From Takakia lepidozioides (Eukaryota > Streptophyta > Takakiopsida > Takakiales > Takakiaceae), in the NCBI GenBank assembly GCA_030704615.1, contig CM060734.1, forward strand, positions 54,202,042 to 54,266,041: a stretch of 64,000 bases of DNA. Direction: 5' to 3'. Both the position numbers and the translations under genes were made by a program. Of this stretch, positions 44,159-55,416 are shown piece by piece (the first letter of the stretch is position 1; every line of letters starts with the position of its first letter). Under the pieces are notes generated by a model that saw nothing but the letters and a program-made list of their open reading frames with translations, had not been told where the DNA came from and searched no databases.

Positions 44159-44674
44159 CTAAGGTCTGAGTGAGCCAGATAAAGAACTTTCTGCACACAC
44201 AAGCCTCTCTTTCTGATATACCACACAACACCTCATTTTCCACAGCTTCCAAAGGATTATCCCTCTGAGAGATTCCCACACTGGACAAGAAGAGTGCATT
44301 CTGCCATTCTTAACATTAAGCAGCAAACCCGAGGGAAATGAATCCAAGTCAGAAGACCAGAAAGAGTATAGAGAAAGGGCCTTGTCCCAAACAACTTGAG
44401 CGAAAAGGCACAACACCAAGGCATGTTCCAAGTTTTCATTAGCAGCCGGGTTGCAAGAAACACATTGCGAAGGTGAATCTTCAAAGTTAGCTGCCACTGG
44501 CAAGATTCTGTTAACCACCTTCCACAGGAAAGCCGTTATCTTAGCAAATCTGTGTTTTTTCCAGATGTCTCCCCAAACTAGTTTCCACGGCACCGCAGGT
44601 CCAAGCAGATGTTGCCACTTTAAAGACCACTTACAATCAAAACCTCTTTTAGGCATCAACAACTTGTACCCCAA
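44159..44674 (-). pseudogene. LINE ORF2 C-terminus (zf-RVT region)
   Basis: The frame contains WKLVWGDIWKKHRFAKITAF and LWKVVNRILPV followed by CVSCNPAANENLEHALVLC, the Cys/His cluster downstream of plant LINE reverse transcriptases. It is displaced by a frameshift near 44670 relative to the RT frame at 44656-46113. Confidence 0.8.
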
Positions 44675-47210
44675 CTTAACCGAATATTTGAAGAAAGGAT
44701 ATGTCCTTTATTCATCCATATCCACTCCCCAGGGTCAAACCGTAGCAGCTTAAGGGGGGCTGATAAAAACCAGCGGAAATTCTCACCATACTGTTCCATC
44801 GGAGGCAACCCATTGCAGCCTTGTGGAATACTCACTGACTTTGGAAGGAGAAGGTTACCATCTTTACTCACCTCAAAACCAGTGCCATGTAAACCAAAGC
44901 TATCCTGTGCAATAGCATAAGTGGCCTTGGGTTGGGAATCCATACAATACCCCAACCAACCGGGAAGAGGCTGTAGATGAGGTTCAGCCAGTATTCTCAT
45001 CCAGTTGTCAGGGAGATCTCCCATAACTGCATTCCAACCAGCAATAACTCTTTGCTTGGACAGTTGCTTCGCAGCAGATTCAGAAAAGATAAGGGACAAG
45101 GAGCTGTCATCCCAGAAATGAATAATATGGGCTAAACCTGCAGCTTCCCATTCCGCCCATCGTTTAGAACAAGGAATCAGAGCTTCTTTATCCCGATTAT
45201 AATTCCCAAAGAGAGGTTGTCTCAACACCTGGCTAAAGGAAGAGGGACTTAGCTGAACCAGGAAGGGACACAATTTGCACCATGCCATCCAGATTGACTG
45301 CCACGCCCTTGAACCCAACCCAGGGTTTTCATTGAGCTTCCCACCTTGCATAATCCACCTAAGTGAATGAGCCCATTTATCACTGGAAAGCGGGGTGGCA
45401 GCCAGAAAGTTGAGTCTAACCAGCTGACTCCAAGGGCTTGAAAGGTGAGTAAATGCACGGGGAACGCATTTGGCAAGCAAAGCAGTGATCTGCGCTTGGG
45501 GGTCTAGCACCCCAAGACCCCCATTTTTTTTGCTTTGAGTACGTTGGTCCCAGCTTACTAAGGCTCTTTTGGATGAGGCAGCGGGAGTAGCACCCCAAAT
45601 AAAGTTCCTCATAAGGGATTTTACCTTTCTTATTATGAGAGCTCCCGGCGACCAAACCGAAGCCAAAAACCACAGTGAAGCCAAGAGCACTTGGTTAACA
45701 ATTAATGCTCTACCCACGAGCGACAGATGCAAGGAACACCAATGTGCAAGCTTCTTTTTAAGTTTTGTAAGGATAGCAGCAAACTTGGTATCATCTGAGA
45801 GATCAATTCCCACCAACTGACCTAAGAGCTCGTGTGATTCCCCATCCGATAGCCATCTCAAACCAAATTCAATGCCCCATGGGGCAATGTGTGCTGCAAC
45901 AGATGGGTCTGCCAATCGATTTAATAAACCAACAGATTTATTCCAATTGATTTTAAGACCCGAGGCTGCACAAAATGCCTTCAACGAGTTGAGAGCCGCA
46001 TGGACATTGGAAAGAGAAGAGTTGTTAATGAACAAGGATGTGTCATCAGCATAAAGCGAAGAGCGAATGGAAGAGGAAAAGTCATTCGGGAAATTAGGAA
46101 CAACCAGACCCAATGAGTCTTTCTCTTATCCAGTAAGTGACCCAAACCATCTGCTGCTATAAGAAAGAGAAAGGGGAACAACGGACACCCTTGTCTTACA
46201 GATTTGAACAGAGGGAAGGGTTTGGAGACCACGCCATTGACCACCACTCTACTGGAAGCTGCAGAAAGAAGGATTTGAATCCACTTAAGGAAGTTCCCTT
46301 TGATCCCAACAGCTTCTAGGGCTTTCAAAAGATAGTCCCAATTAATGTTATCAAAGGCCTTTTCGAAGTCCAACATTAACAGAGCTATAGGCTGGTTATC
46401 AATGCGAGCCAGATGCAGTGCCTCATTGGTAAGAAGAATGTTATCAAGGATCATTTTGTTTTTCAGGAACCCTGACTGCTCTGGTCTGATTAACTTTTGC
46501 AACAAGGGTTGCAAACGGCGAGCAAGAGCCTTTGCAATTATTTTGTAAGTAGAGTTCAGCAAGGTGATAGGTCTATAGTTTGAAAGAAGTTCTCGGTCAC
46601 CTTTTTTATGAACCAGTGTGATGACTCCTTGCGCCAAGTGTGAAGGCATGATCCCCTTAGATAAAATATCATTGGCCATTCGCGTAAAGTCTTCCCCCGC
46701 CTCTTCCCACAAGGCAGTGAAGAATTCCACAGGCAGTCCATCTAGCCCTGGAGTCTTAAATGTATTCAGAGCTTGTGCAGCGTTCAACAACTCATCAGAA
46801 AGAAAGGGAACAACAAGGGCATTCTGCTTGTCAACAGAGAGAAGGCTTGGGAAGGATTGGATAACGTCAGAACGAAATTCCAGCAAGTTAACTTCCTCTT
46901 GAGAAGCAGAAAAGAGCTTGGCAAAGTGGTCTGCAGCTGCTGCAGCCATCTCCTTGGGTTGGGAGAAGATCACCCCGCTGGGGTTTGTAATCGCGTGAAA
47001 GTGCATTGCTTCCTTTCGTTGTTTTGCTTTCTGGAAGAAATAACCAGTCATCTTCTCCCCCTTCAATGACCAATTCACTCCCGCTTTGATACGAAGGAAT
47101 TCCTCATTTTCAGCATCCAGTACTGCCAAATTATGTTTAGCTGCAAGATAGGATTCCATTGTAATTACACCATGATTCCCCCCTTCAATTCTTCTTTGGC
47201 AATGCAACAA
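44656..47210 (-). pseudogene. LINE ORF2 reverse transcriptase
   Basis: The first frame (47210-45981) has the linker and RT fingers: TFKTPGLDGLPVEFF, LSNYRPITLLNSTYKIIAKA, RPEQSGFLKNKMILDNILL, LMLDFEKAFDNINWDYL (catalytic Asp) and VRQGCPLFPFLFL. After a shift near 46120 the second frame (46113-44656) continues with SSLYADDTSLFI (catalytic YADD), GLKINWNKSV and the thumb and C-terminal region, including FIWG and GGLGVLD. All catalytic residues are visible, but the frame is split. The protein would copy LINE RNA at nicked target DNA. Confidence 0.88.
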
Positions 47211-48239
47211 TCATTTAGTTAATGCCTTATGATGCTGTGTTCTTTCAGCAGCAACAGAGCGGGAAAGGTCTTGAGCCAATCTGCGTGTAGCTTGAAGTTT
47301 ATTTAAAAAGGAAATGGAGGGGGAGTGAAACCCAGCCCCTGCTTCCATCCATTCCTTTTTTACCTTCCGTAGACAGTCTTGTTTTTTCAGAATGCTTGGG
47401 TTGAGTTTAAAATAACCTCGACCTCTAGCATGCAGTCCAGGTGGATAGAACTCCGCAGCAACCATGACATGATCAAAGTCCGCTAGTATAGGGGTCTGAG
47501 CCATACCTTTAGACTAGGCCAGGGGGGGGGACTGAGAACAGTAAATTCTGTCCAGCCGAGCCATACAAAGGTCGGGAGGATTCCTCAAATTGGACAACGT
47601 GAATCTTAATCCAGAGGAGGAGTTTGAAAGGATATCCACCAATCCAACTGAGAAACATAACATATCCCAAGCAACTTGCTCTTCATCAGACAAAAAATGT
47701 GAGGCGTGCTGCAGCCTGTCATTATAATTATCTACCATGTTAAAATCCCCAGCTAGGATCCAATTCTGAACATTGGGAAAACTGGTAATTTTAACTCTGA
47801 TAGCATCCCAGAGAACAGCTCTTTCCTGAGATAGATTCGGCGCATACACATTTATGAAAGCAGTGGGGCCAAAGGGAGAGGAGGGGTCCGTGAAAAGGCA
47901 TTAGACACGACCCTGGATCCAGATTTCTACTTTGTTTATTGAACCAACAATGGTCGGAGATACCAAGATCGCCGTTCCTCCATGAGAGGAGGAAATAGTG
48001 GGGTTCCACCATGCAACGTGCGAGGGCCAGAAGCTGTTTCCAATGGATCTGATCTTAACATCATCTAACTTAGTTTCTTGGAGAAAAATGATAGCTGAAG
48101 TAGACATAAGGGAAGAAGCCCACAATTTTACTCGTCGTCTTTTAGGCATAGTGGTATCTGAGCCCATACCACGTATGTTCCAAGAGAATAGGGACCAGGT
48201 CATGTGGGGAATTTTTCCCAGCCCGTTGGTGAGATCCAA
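47211..48239 (-). pseudogene. LINE ORF2 endonuclease (APE type)
   Basis: From the ATG near 48203 (MTWSLFSWNIRGMGSD) the frame shows FSWNIRG, IIFLQETKLDD (catalytic Glu), GGTAILVSP, then after a TAA near 47901 INVYAPNLSQERA, ILAGDFNMVDN (Asp-x-Asn) and ARLDRIYC. The distal pieces (47514-47849, 47211-47504) are in the same frame, separated by stops rather than shifts. The final SDH triad region is replaced by ILADFDHVMV. It would nick target DNA to prime reverse transcription. Confidence 0.85.
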
Positions 48240-48676
48240 CGAATTGATGGCTGATCAGACAAAGCCCAGAGAAAGCTGGAGATGAAGAAAGGGAATTGCA
48301 GAAATGAGAGAGTTCAGCCACAGTTTGACCGAGAAAAGCCCTTTAACTTTGCAAGAGAGGGAAGAAACAGGGCATAACAACTGTCCACAAGCAGGGATGA
48401 CAATAGTGGGGAGGAATAGAATAGTCCAAGAGGGAGGATTGCAACACATATGAAGCTTGGTTTTATAACAGTAGATAGGTCTCAGAAAGAGGGAAGAGAA
48501 AGAAGTGGGGGAAAGAGAGAGAAGCGAGTGAGAGCAGCAAAGCTTATTCGAGCTTACCGGGGATGGGGCAGTGGTGTCCAGATCCATAATGGTGAAGAAC
48601 TTGTCACTCAATGGAGGTTCGACCTCCGAGGGGAGATTCCTTTGGGAGTAATGGAACTCCTCTACAATCTCCATTC

Positions 48677-50301
48677 CTACTCCATAAATTGAAGCCAAGA
48701 ATTTTCTGTTCCCCACATCTCCAAAACCCTCTGGAATGTTCTTTCCAGACAACTAAGTTCGGAGGAGGAGCTGTCCAAGAGTTTAAGATCAGAAATGCGC
48801 ATGGTAGGGAGGAGTTGGACACTGTAATCTCCAGAGGTGCTTTGGTGTTGGAAAACACCGAAGAAAATTGGTGTACCTTCATTGAGAATCAAGTTAGGAA
48901 GATAATGCAAGAAGATGCTACTGATTTTAGCCAAAATGACCTCCACCTCTTTTCCTGGTGAGAAATCGACTACATCCTCTGGGAATATCCACGATTCCAT
49001 GAATGTTCCCCTGCTTGTAGCCAAGATTGCAGGATTACCATCAATGAGAGTAAAGATTATATGAGTGATGCGCACACCTAGATAAACCGGGCCATCTGTA
49101 GGAGAGGGGTCATCCGGGAGATTTAGCCTGTGAAAGGACTTGAGCCGGCAGCAAAAGGCTCCTAGGTTGTCCTCTTCATCATGGCCAACCTTACAGATAA
49201 GAGTCTCAGCCCTGGACATTGCAATCAGCGGAACCGGAGAGAGCAAGAATTCTATTGCATTGAACTGGGAAGCAGAGGCAGGGGTTGACAGTACCCTAAG
49301 CCTCTTGGCCTGATGTCTATCGGACGGAGAGCCATCGTCACGGGGAGCGTTGTTTATTCGCATTCTGGCACTGCCACCTCCACTTGGGCCATTACCCCTC
49401 TGACCATGATGATTCATAGGAGCCTGTTTTGTTGCAACAGACGGAGTCACAACATTAGAGCTTCTGGCCTTCTTTAGCTGTGGGCAATCCACTTTAATGT
49501 GCCCTTCCCTATGACACTGGTGACAAAGCACATTAAGTGACTCTTCCAGCACAACCACCGTGATGAACATGTTGTCCAAGGTTGGGAGTTTCAGGGATGG
49601 TTCTATGTTCACATTCTCAGGCATCCATACAACGATCTTTGGAACACCTGAATCCCAAGAATGCTCCATGTTGGTCACCGAATCAATGCTGAGGAGATCC
49701 TCTTCATCCAAGTCATCCACATTCATAGATCCAATATATAAACCAAAGTGAGCACTTATTTCATGTAGAGATTTAGATAGATGGCAGGGAGATAAGGCCA
49801 AGCAAGCACTTTGGGTTTACAAGTTACCCCCATTTTATGACCCCAATCAGAAGACCATGGAAATATATGGACTCGATAGCAGGACTTGCGAGTGTTAAAT
49901 TTGAGGGCCTTGGCAGCAAATTCTTCAGAGCTGAACAGAAAAGAGAAGAAGCCCCTTCCAAGGGGGTGACAAAAATGCTTGGTGAGGCCTCCATCCGGGC
50001 CCAAATGCTCCTGAGCCCACGTTTTGACCCAATGACGATCTCTGACCCTACCAGGAAAGAGGAGCAAGATTCCTCTTTTAGACAGCAGTAGAGAGTGATT
50101 TTTTAAGACATCCATATCTAGAGATAAGACAGGTTGGTTTTCTTTCATAACCGCTGCCTCCTCACTCCACAGCTCCACCTGCCTGCCTGGAGGGGAGAGC
50201 GGGGCTGAGCCCAGAAGACCCGCACCATTTTGTCTGTAAAACCCTCCACTTTTTCGTCTCTCGCGAGGACCTCCAAAAATGACACTTGTATTCGGAGCCA
50301 T
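48677..50301 (-). pseudogene. LINE ORF1 (nucleic-acid binding, CCHC zinc knuckle)
   Basis: The likely start is MAPNTSVIFGGPRERR at 50301. The N-terminal half (to about 49756) has GFFSFLFSSEEFAAKAL, typical of the DUF4283-like region of plant LINE ORF1. A one-base shift near 49780 moves to the second frame, with SLHEISAHFGLYIG, then CHQCHREGHIKVDC (CX2CX4HX4C) and a basic tail. It would coat LINE RNA. The break shows it is inactive. Confidence 0.8.
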
Positions 50302-50991
50302 AGTGACGACGGAAAAGTACACAGAGAACACGAAGCCTAGAAAAAAATTACGGATAGACAGTCGACCAAGCACATTAGAAGAGGCAAGTGAGCCACAAAC
50401 GTCCGAAAGAGAGACGAGCAAAGAGAGCGGAAGGAAGGAGAGGAGGAATGAGGAAGATATAGGTGGAGTGGTAGGAGATAGAGGGGCGGGAAGCTGGCTC
50501 TTATCTGTATGTAGCCATACCCTTGAAGCAGAACAACACCAAGATTCGGAAAAGAAGTTGTCCGCACTTCAAGACTTGCAGCGGGCAGTAAGGAGAGCGA
50601 TTTCTTTCCTAACTGAATCCCGAGAACGATGTAGTACTTGAAGAATAAGGGACAAGGGACATAACACCCTCAAATGCAATACCCGAAGGAGCAGTTACAT
50701 CAACCTTGAAGAGATGAAGGGGGATGAACACATCTAGGAGAAAGAGGAGAAGAGAGGAATCAGAAGGAGGACATTCGTTTAAAGTAGTTTTAAACGCATA
50801 GAGATGTTAGCAGCAATAGACGTAATCCATCACTCACCGAGCCAAATCGTAGAACATAGAGGGATAGATGAGGGGATCAGGGATGCATCCGTTGAGCAGT
50901 GAGCGACGACTTGCCAGCGGCTAAGTCCTTTCTTCACTCACCGCACTTCACGGAGCTTTCGCGACGTCCTATATGCCCCCATTCGCGGTGT
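50302..50991. other. LINE 5' untranslated region
   Basis: Runs from the 7-bp target repeat to the ORF1 start. It holds purine-rich sequence and no recognised coding signal. It should contain the internal promoter of the LINE, but no motif can be named. Confidence 0.6.
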
Positions 50992-51877
50992 TATCTCGTT
51001 CATATTGTCAAACACTTGGCGTGCATCCACCATCCTTCCACATTTGGCATACATGTTGACTATGGTATTCTCCAGAAGGACATCTCGCACAATTCCGGTT
51101 TTGATAATGTGGGTATGGACCTCTATGCCCATTTCCAAGGCTGCTAGGCTCGCACATGCCTTTAGAATGCAAATGAATGTGACCTTGTTGGGCGTGACCC
51201 CTTCTTATAGCATTTGCTCATAGATCTTGAAAGCTTCCCTACCAAAACCATGCTTGAAGTATCATGCTATCATTGTATTCCATGTCACCAGATCTCTTTC
51301 AGACATTTGGTCAAACAGGTGACGTGCATCTACCACACGCCCACACTTGGCATACATGTTGACAAGGGTGTTGAGTAGAAAGATGTTTGGACAATATGGG
51401 TGTGCACCTGTTTCCCTCTGCTAGGCCTTGCATCCTGATGCACTGCTGCAAGACACAGACATAAGTATCGGAGTCTGCCTGAAAGGCTTGATGGTTCAAA
51501 ATGTGTATGGCTTCTTTCAGTCGTCCTGCTTTACATAGTGTCCTCACATCCCCACACGTATCAGAGTACTTGCTGAGTCCCCCTGTTGATCCTTGAAACC
51601 AGACTGATTGTGGTCGATACTCACATACCTCCACAGCTTGTGTTTTTCCAGAGGTTGTCTGTTGATTAGCACCTGAACTATCACAACTATCACTAGATTG
51701 TCCTCGACCAGGTGTCTCTCCTTTCACCAAAAGAGGATTCCACCAACCCCTAATCCAAGGGGCCTCATAATTTGTATGCTTAAGTCTGAAACTTGGTAAT
51801 CTTGGATTTCTCTGTGAGAACCACCGACTGGCAGCTGAGAAGCCATAACTTCCCTTACAGCCTTGCATACACTCCAA
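50992..51877 (-). pseudogene. PPR pseudogene, 5' part (right of the LINE)
   Basis: The N-terminal leader (51877-51560) has GFSAASRWFSQRNPRLPSFR and DVRTLCKAGRLKEAIHIL, similar to the PPR at 38279-40645. PPR motifs follow, such as [19 protein letters not shown]; frames then shift near 51400. At 51138-50998 an L-S pair ([37 protein letters not shown]) runs into the LINE after QVFDNMNE. Compared with the expected PERDMF context, about 4 bases are already missing at the joint, so the gene was probably damaged independently of the LINE. Confidence 0.82.
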
Positions 51878-52072
51878 GAATCTATCAAAGAACAGGGAGA
51901 AGCCTTCTCAACATACTTTCGCGAACTGCTAACCAAAAAGAACAATCGCTAGCAATTTAAAGAACTATTTTTGTTGCTTTTCCCATACATAAATCAAAGC
52001 TGTCGTTAACCAAGCAACTGGAGATTAGGCACATTCCCAATAGCCGAGGGGGATTTGAACCCCCTGATCTGC

Positions 52073-52642
52073 CCAGTATGCAGACAACGCCCCCCCACCC
52101 AAGCAACCATGATACCCAAACAACGTGTCAAGTTATTTTACCACTAGTGTGAAACTAGCTAGAAAATAGTTAGTTTTGATATATTGACATTTGGGACAAA
52201 TGTCAATCAAGGGGCCAATGTATGTTTGGGCACCTGGCGTGGTTATCTTCATGGCAGATCGCGGTGGACTCATCTTTCTCGAGTTGAGCCTCACTGCGTC
52301 TAGCTATGGCGCCGCAGTGTGGATGGGGTGCACTTGGCTCGACTTGTATTTGAGTGATGATTTATACATGCATCAGTTTGTGTGAGACACGTGAGCTTGT
52401 ATTCTTCTTATTTATCACTTAAGAAAGATCAGCTCGAGTTTGTGAGTGCCAAGTTCGAGTTAGTTGTAACCCTTGTGTTTTCATGAGAGAAGCGGTTCAG
52501 CTTAGAATGCACGGATTCGTGCATTAGTCTATTTGAAGCATATAGGCTGCAGGTTTGCAATGGATAGAGAGGCGGTCAGCTTGTATTGAATGGTGGCGTT
52601 GCATAGCTCAACGCTATGGCAACTAAGTTTGGGCTTCTACAA
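52073..52642 (+). repeat. Dispersed ~570-bp repeat, copy 2
   Basis: Plus-strand partner of 2828-3408. The hairpin TTGACATTTGGGACAAATGT-CAA is at about 52182-52204. Next to it, on the minus strand at 52041-52109, are a box A-like TGGTTGCTTGGGTGG and a box B-like GGTTCAAATCC (52051-52061), a tRNA-like pol III promoter pair that copy 1 keeps only in part. Class uncertain. Confidence 0.6.
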
Positions 52643-55043
52643 TCCAGTGGGCCAATCATGTGCTAGGCTCAATCCGTCCATGGCCCTCCTTGAGAAAGCA
52701 TTTCACCTCCTTAACAAAAATAGCCTCACCTTGTCCAACCTATTGTCCCCACGACTGTGGAGGATCTGAGAAGAATCCTTGCCAGAGTCATTCTATACTT
52801 AGTGCTTCGCCTGCACGCAAACACCACTGAAACATGGCTCTTTACTAGCTGCTGATGGTCTTGAGTCTTCTTGAGGATCCTCATATAGGCAGTCATCTCT
52901 TGTTCCCCACTTTTGGCAGTGCAACCACAGCCAGACTTGTACCATCGGGGCAACAGAAGCAGTGCTGGAATCAACACTGTTTTCTAGCATGATGTGTGTA
53001 TCAGCCCTTACAGCAATACTCAATTCCCAATACCGGATTACACTAGCTGTGCATCTTTATGGCGCTGCTTGACTTAGTTTCCATCGCCTGAGAGTAGAAG
53101 TTGTCTATGGGAGGGATACAATCCCGCAGGATAATGCCTTCACGGATACGTCATCGCAAATCGCAAGGAATGGTACTTGAGTACACTTTTATCTGCCCTT
53201 ACCATCCGTCGGTGTGGGTGATAGTTGTGGCTCTCGCAGGGGATGACGCCATTAGCTGTCTCATCAATGGTAGGAGTGAACTCAACATACTTTTACCTCT
53301 TATCGGCTGTTCACGAGCACTGTGGTAATTCTCACAGTGATGAAACTTGGTGGGTATTCACCCAAACAGAGTCTCTCACAGGGACAGGCCACAATCATGT
53401 ACATAAACTACCTCCCTCTCCCTCTACCATGCAATGAATGAAGAGAGAGAAGATTCCTTTTCCGAATTCTAGATAGTTCACTGTAGTTTCTGCCTGGATG
53501 GGTTGAGGAGATTAGGGAGTCTTGTCAGCCCATACAGTCTAAACCAGTAGAAAACAAGCAAAAATGACTATAATAGCCGAAGAAGAGATCACGAGCCAGC
53601 CCCTGCAAGTGTCGCCGCTTATAGTCGCTCAAAGTTCTGAAGTGACTCGTTGGAAATCCTTGTGTGGACTTTGCGCATCTTCGAGTCAGTGACTGGGTTG
53701 GGCTGTGGGTTTGGAAGCTCACGATGCTTTGTTTCAGGATTTCGCAAGGGGGACGAAGAGGAGGTACCGGCTGCTCTTAGGGGTCCCGTGGAACGTGCCT
53801 GGCTCTGCGCTCATGAAGTCCAACGAAGCTGACATGTGACAAAGATATGAGAGAGGGTCAGAACTTGCGCTTCTTGCTTCCCGCTTCGTGTTCCCTCTCT
53901 CACAGGCACATGAATGGCAGGGTGCACCGGTGTTGTCATGGGCGAACAGGGAGACTACAAATGCATGACCCTGTCTCCTCCCTGCATTGAACTGGCGGTA
54001 GGCCTCACATCATGCAGGATATTGACGGACCAAGTTATGCAGCTGAAACCGGCATCCAGCTTTTCGATGCCGGGCTCAAGACCCTTGCAAGTCATGGGTG
54101 TGCCGCCTACCCAGTCCGCAGGGAAACCGAAGAAAGGTACAGACATGGAACCCTTTGCACATTTTTGGGATCTCTACCCTGTTTTGGGGAAATTGGACAA
54201 CGAGCTCAGGGTGAGAGTTATGGCAGGGCTCGTGCACAGCCCACGGAATTGAGCTGGAACTTCCAAGACATGCGAGCATTTTGAGTTCACTTCTTCATGT
54301 AGAGGAAGAGTTACCCAATATTTGGAAGACATCGTTGAGGTCCCTCTGGAGCAGTGCATAGCGATGAATTAGAGGCCGAGGGAGATGCCTATGGTACGTT
54401 TTCGGCGATTGTTGATTATGACATGGGATAATCCCGCTGGGTGTCGCAGCCAGCTGTGGAGATTTATGCCCACCAGGATGTGGGTACTCACCCAGAAACG
54501 CCATAGCGCCCGCACCAATCCAGCCACAGATGACACATGTGGCTATATGAGTGCAGAGCCTGTCCTGAGAAAGGGTGGGGTCAGAGAGGGAAGAGGCCGT
54601 GATGAGGTTGTGGTTTATACAATTCGTTCTCGTGTGCATGCCCCTTTTCTAGCAAATGAGGGAAAACAGAGGGAAGGATAGGCAGCTTAATTCTATGGAA
54701 TCACTCTAGTTGCTGAATATCTTGTTGGGGGGTTTGCACGCAGGCCAAGCATCAAGCATAGAACAGCTTTGGCAGGAGTTCAAGTCAGATCCTTCAGAGT
54801 GGTGGGACAATAGGTGGAGTAAGGTGGGACAATATCTTCCCAATCATTTTTTGTTTCTGCGGTAGAAAGGACATTGATCATTTTATGAGTGAAGATGGAT
54901 TTTGTAGACAGGAAGTGGCATTGATTACCACCATGTCACACCTGCTAGTGGTTGAACTATTCTGAAACAGCACTGAAGGTGGCTTGTTCAAAGTTTGTGG
55001 CCTGTTGTTTGAAGCAATGCTCGTGGAGCTTTGGTGGTTGTAG
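52643..55043. other. PPR upstream flank; possible 5' exon at 53960-54150 (plus)
   Basis: Mostly no recognisable gene. The plus-strand stretch encoding FSMPGSRPLQVMGVPPTQSA then GKPKK, before GAAAGGTA, mirrors the minus-strand segment upstream of the 38-kb PPR gene (41302-41115). This suggests both PPR genes arose from one duplicated unit that includes upstream DNA. Other short frames look like chance. Confidence 0.4.
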
Positions 55044-55292
55044 CTGGGTATAGATGGCTGCTCAGCTGCCCACCAGTGGTTTTCACAGAAAAATCCAAGA
55101 TCACCCGATTTGAGACAGAAGCGTACAAAGGAGGTCCTCTGGATTGAGAGCTGGTCAACCTCTTCTTGGATGACAGCTGAACCAGCTGCCATGATACAAG
55201 GTCAAACACAATCTGCTAATGGTTCTTTGCAGCATGGAGCTCAGGACAGAGTGTACCACGGGTATTTGAGGGTTCCAACTCAAAAGAGATAA
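55044..55292 (+). pseudogene. N-terminal leader segment of the PPR gene
   Basis: The plus frame reads DGCSAAHQWFSQKNPRSPDL then RQKRTKEVLWIESW and AMIQGQTQSANGS. It is homologous to the leaders of the other PPR copies (SQKSQRSPDFRHKHT; SQRNPRLPSFRLKHT). A TAA at 55290 separates it from the repeat-bearing frame starting 55417. It may be a 5' exon joined by splicing or a decayed N-terminus; no clear splice pair could be fixed. Confidence 0.5.
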
Positions 55293-55416
55293 AGATCTAA
55301 CAGTTTATTGTCAAAGTAGATGGCTGTAAGTGGTTGTAGAACTGTTGATAAGTAGCTAGAAGCCTGTCCCCATGAAGAGATATTTGTTGGCAGCATTGAG
55401 ATTTAGTATATGAGGC

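Larger units (their letters stand above)
43506..50991 (-). mobile_element. Nearly full-length LINE (L1-type), 7.5 kb, inserted in a PPR pseudogene
   Basis: Minus-strand order: ORF1 with zinc knuckle, then ORF2 with AP-type endonuclease, reverse transcriptase and zf-RVT region, then a 3' tail of A-run and (CAAAA)n (43506-43560 on the plus strand as TTTTG units). Flanking 7-bp direct repeats TATCTCG (43499-43505 and 50992-50998) fit target-primed insertion. ORFs carry a few shifts and stops, so the copy is inactive. The order and the APE endonuclease place it with plant L1 elements. Confidence 0.88.
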
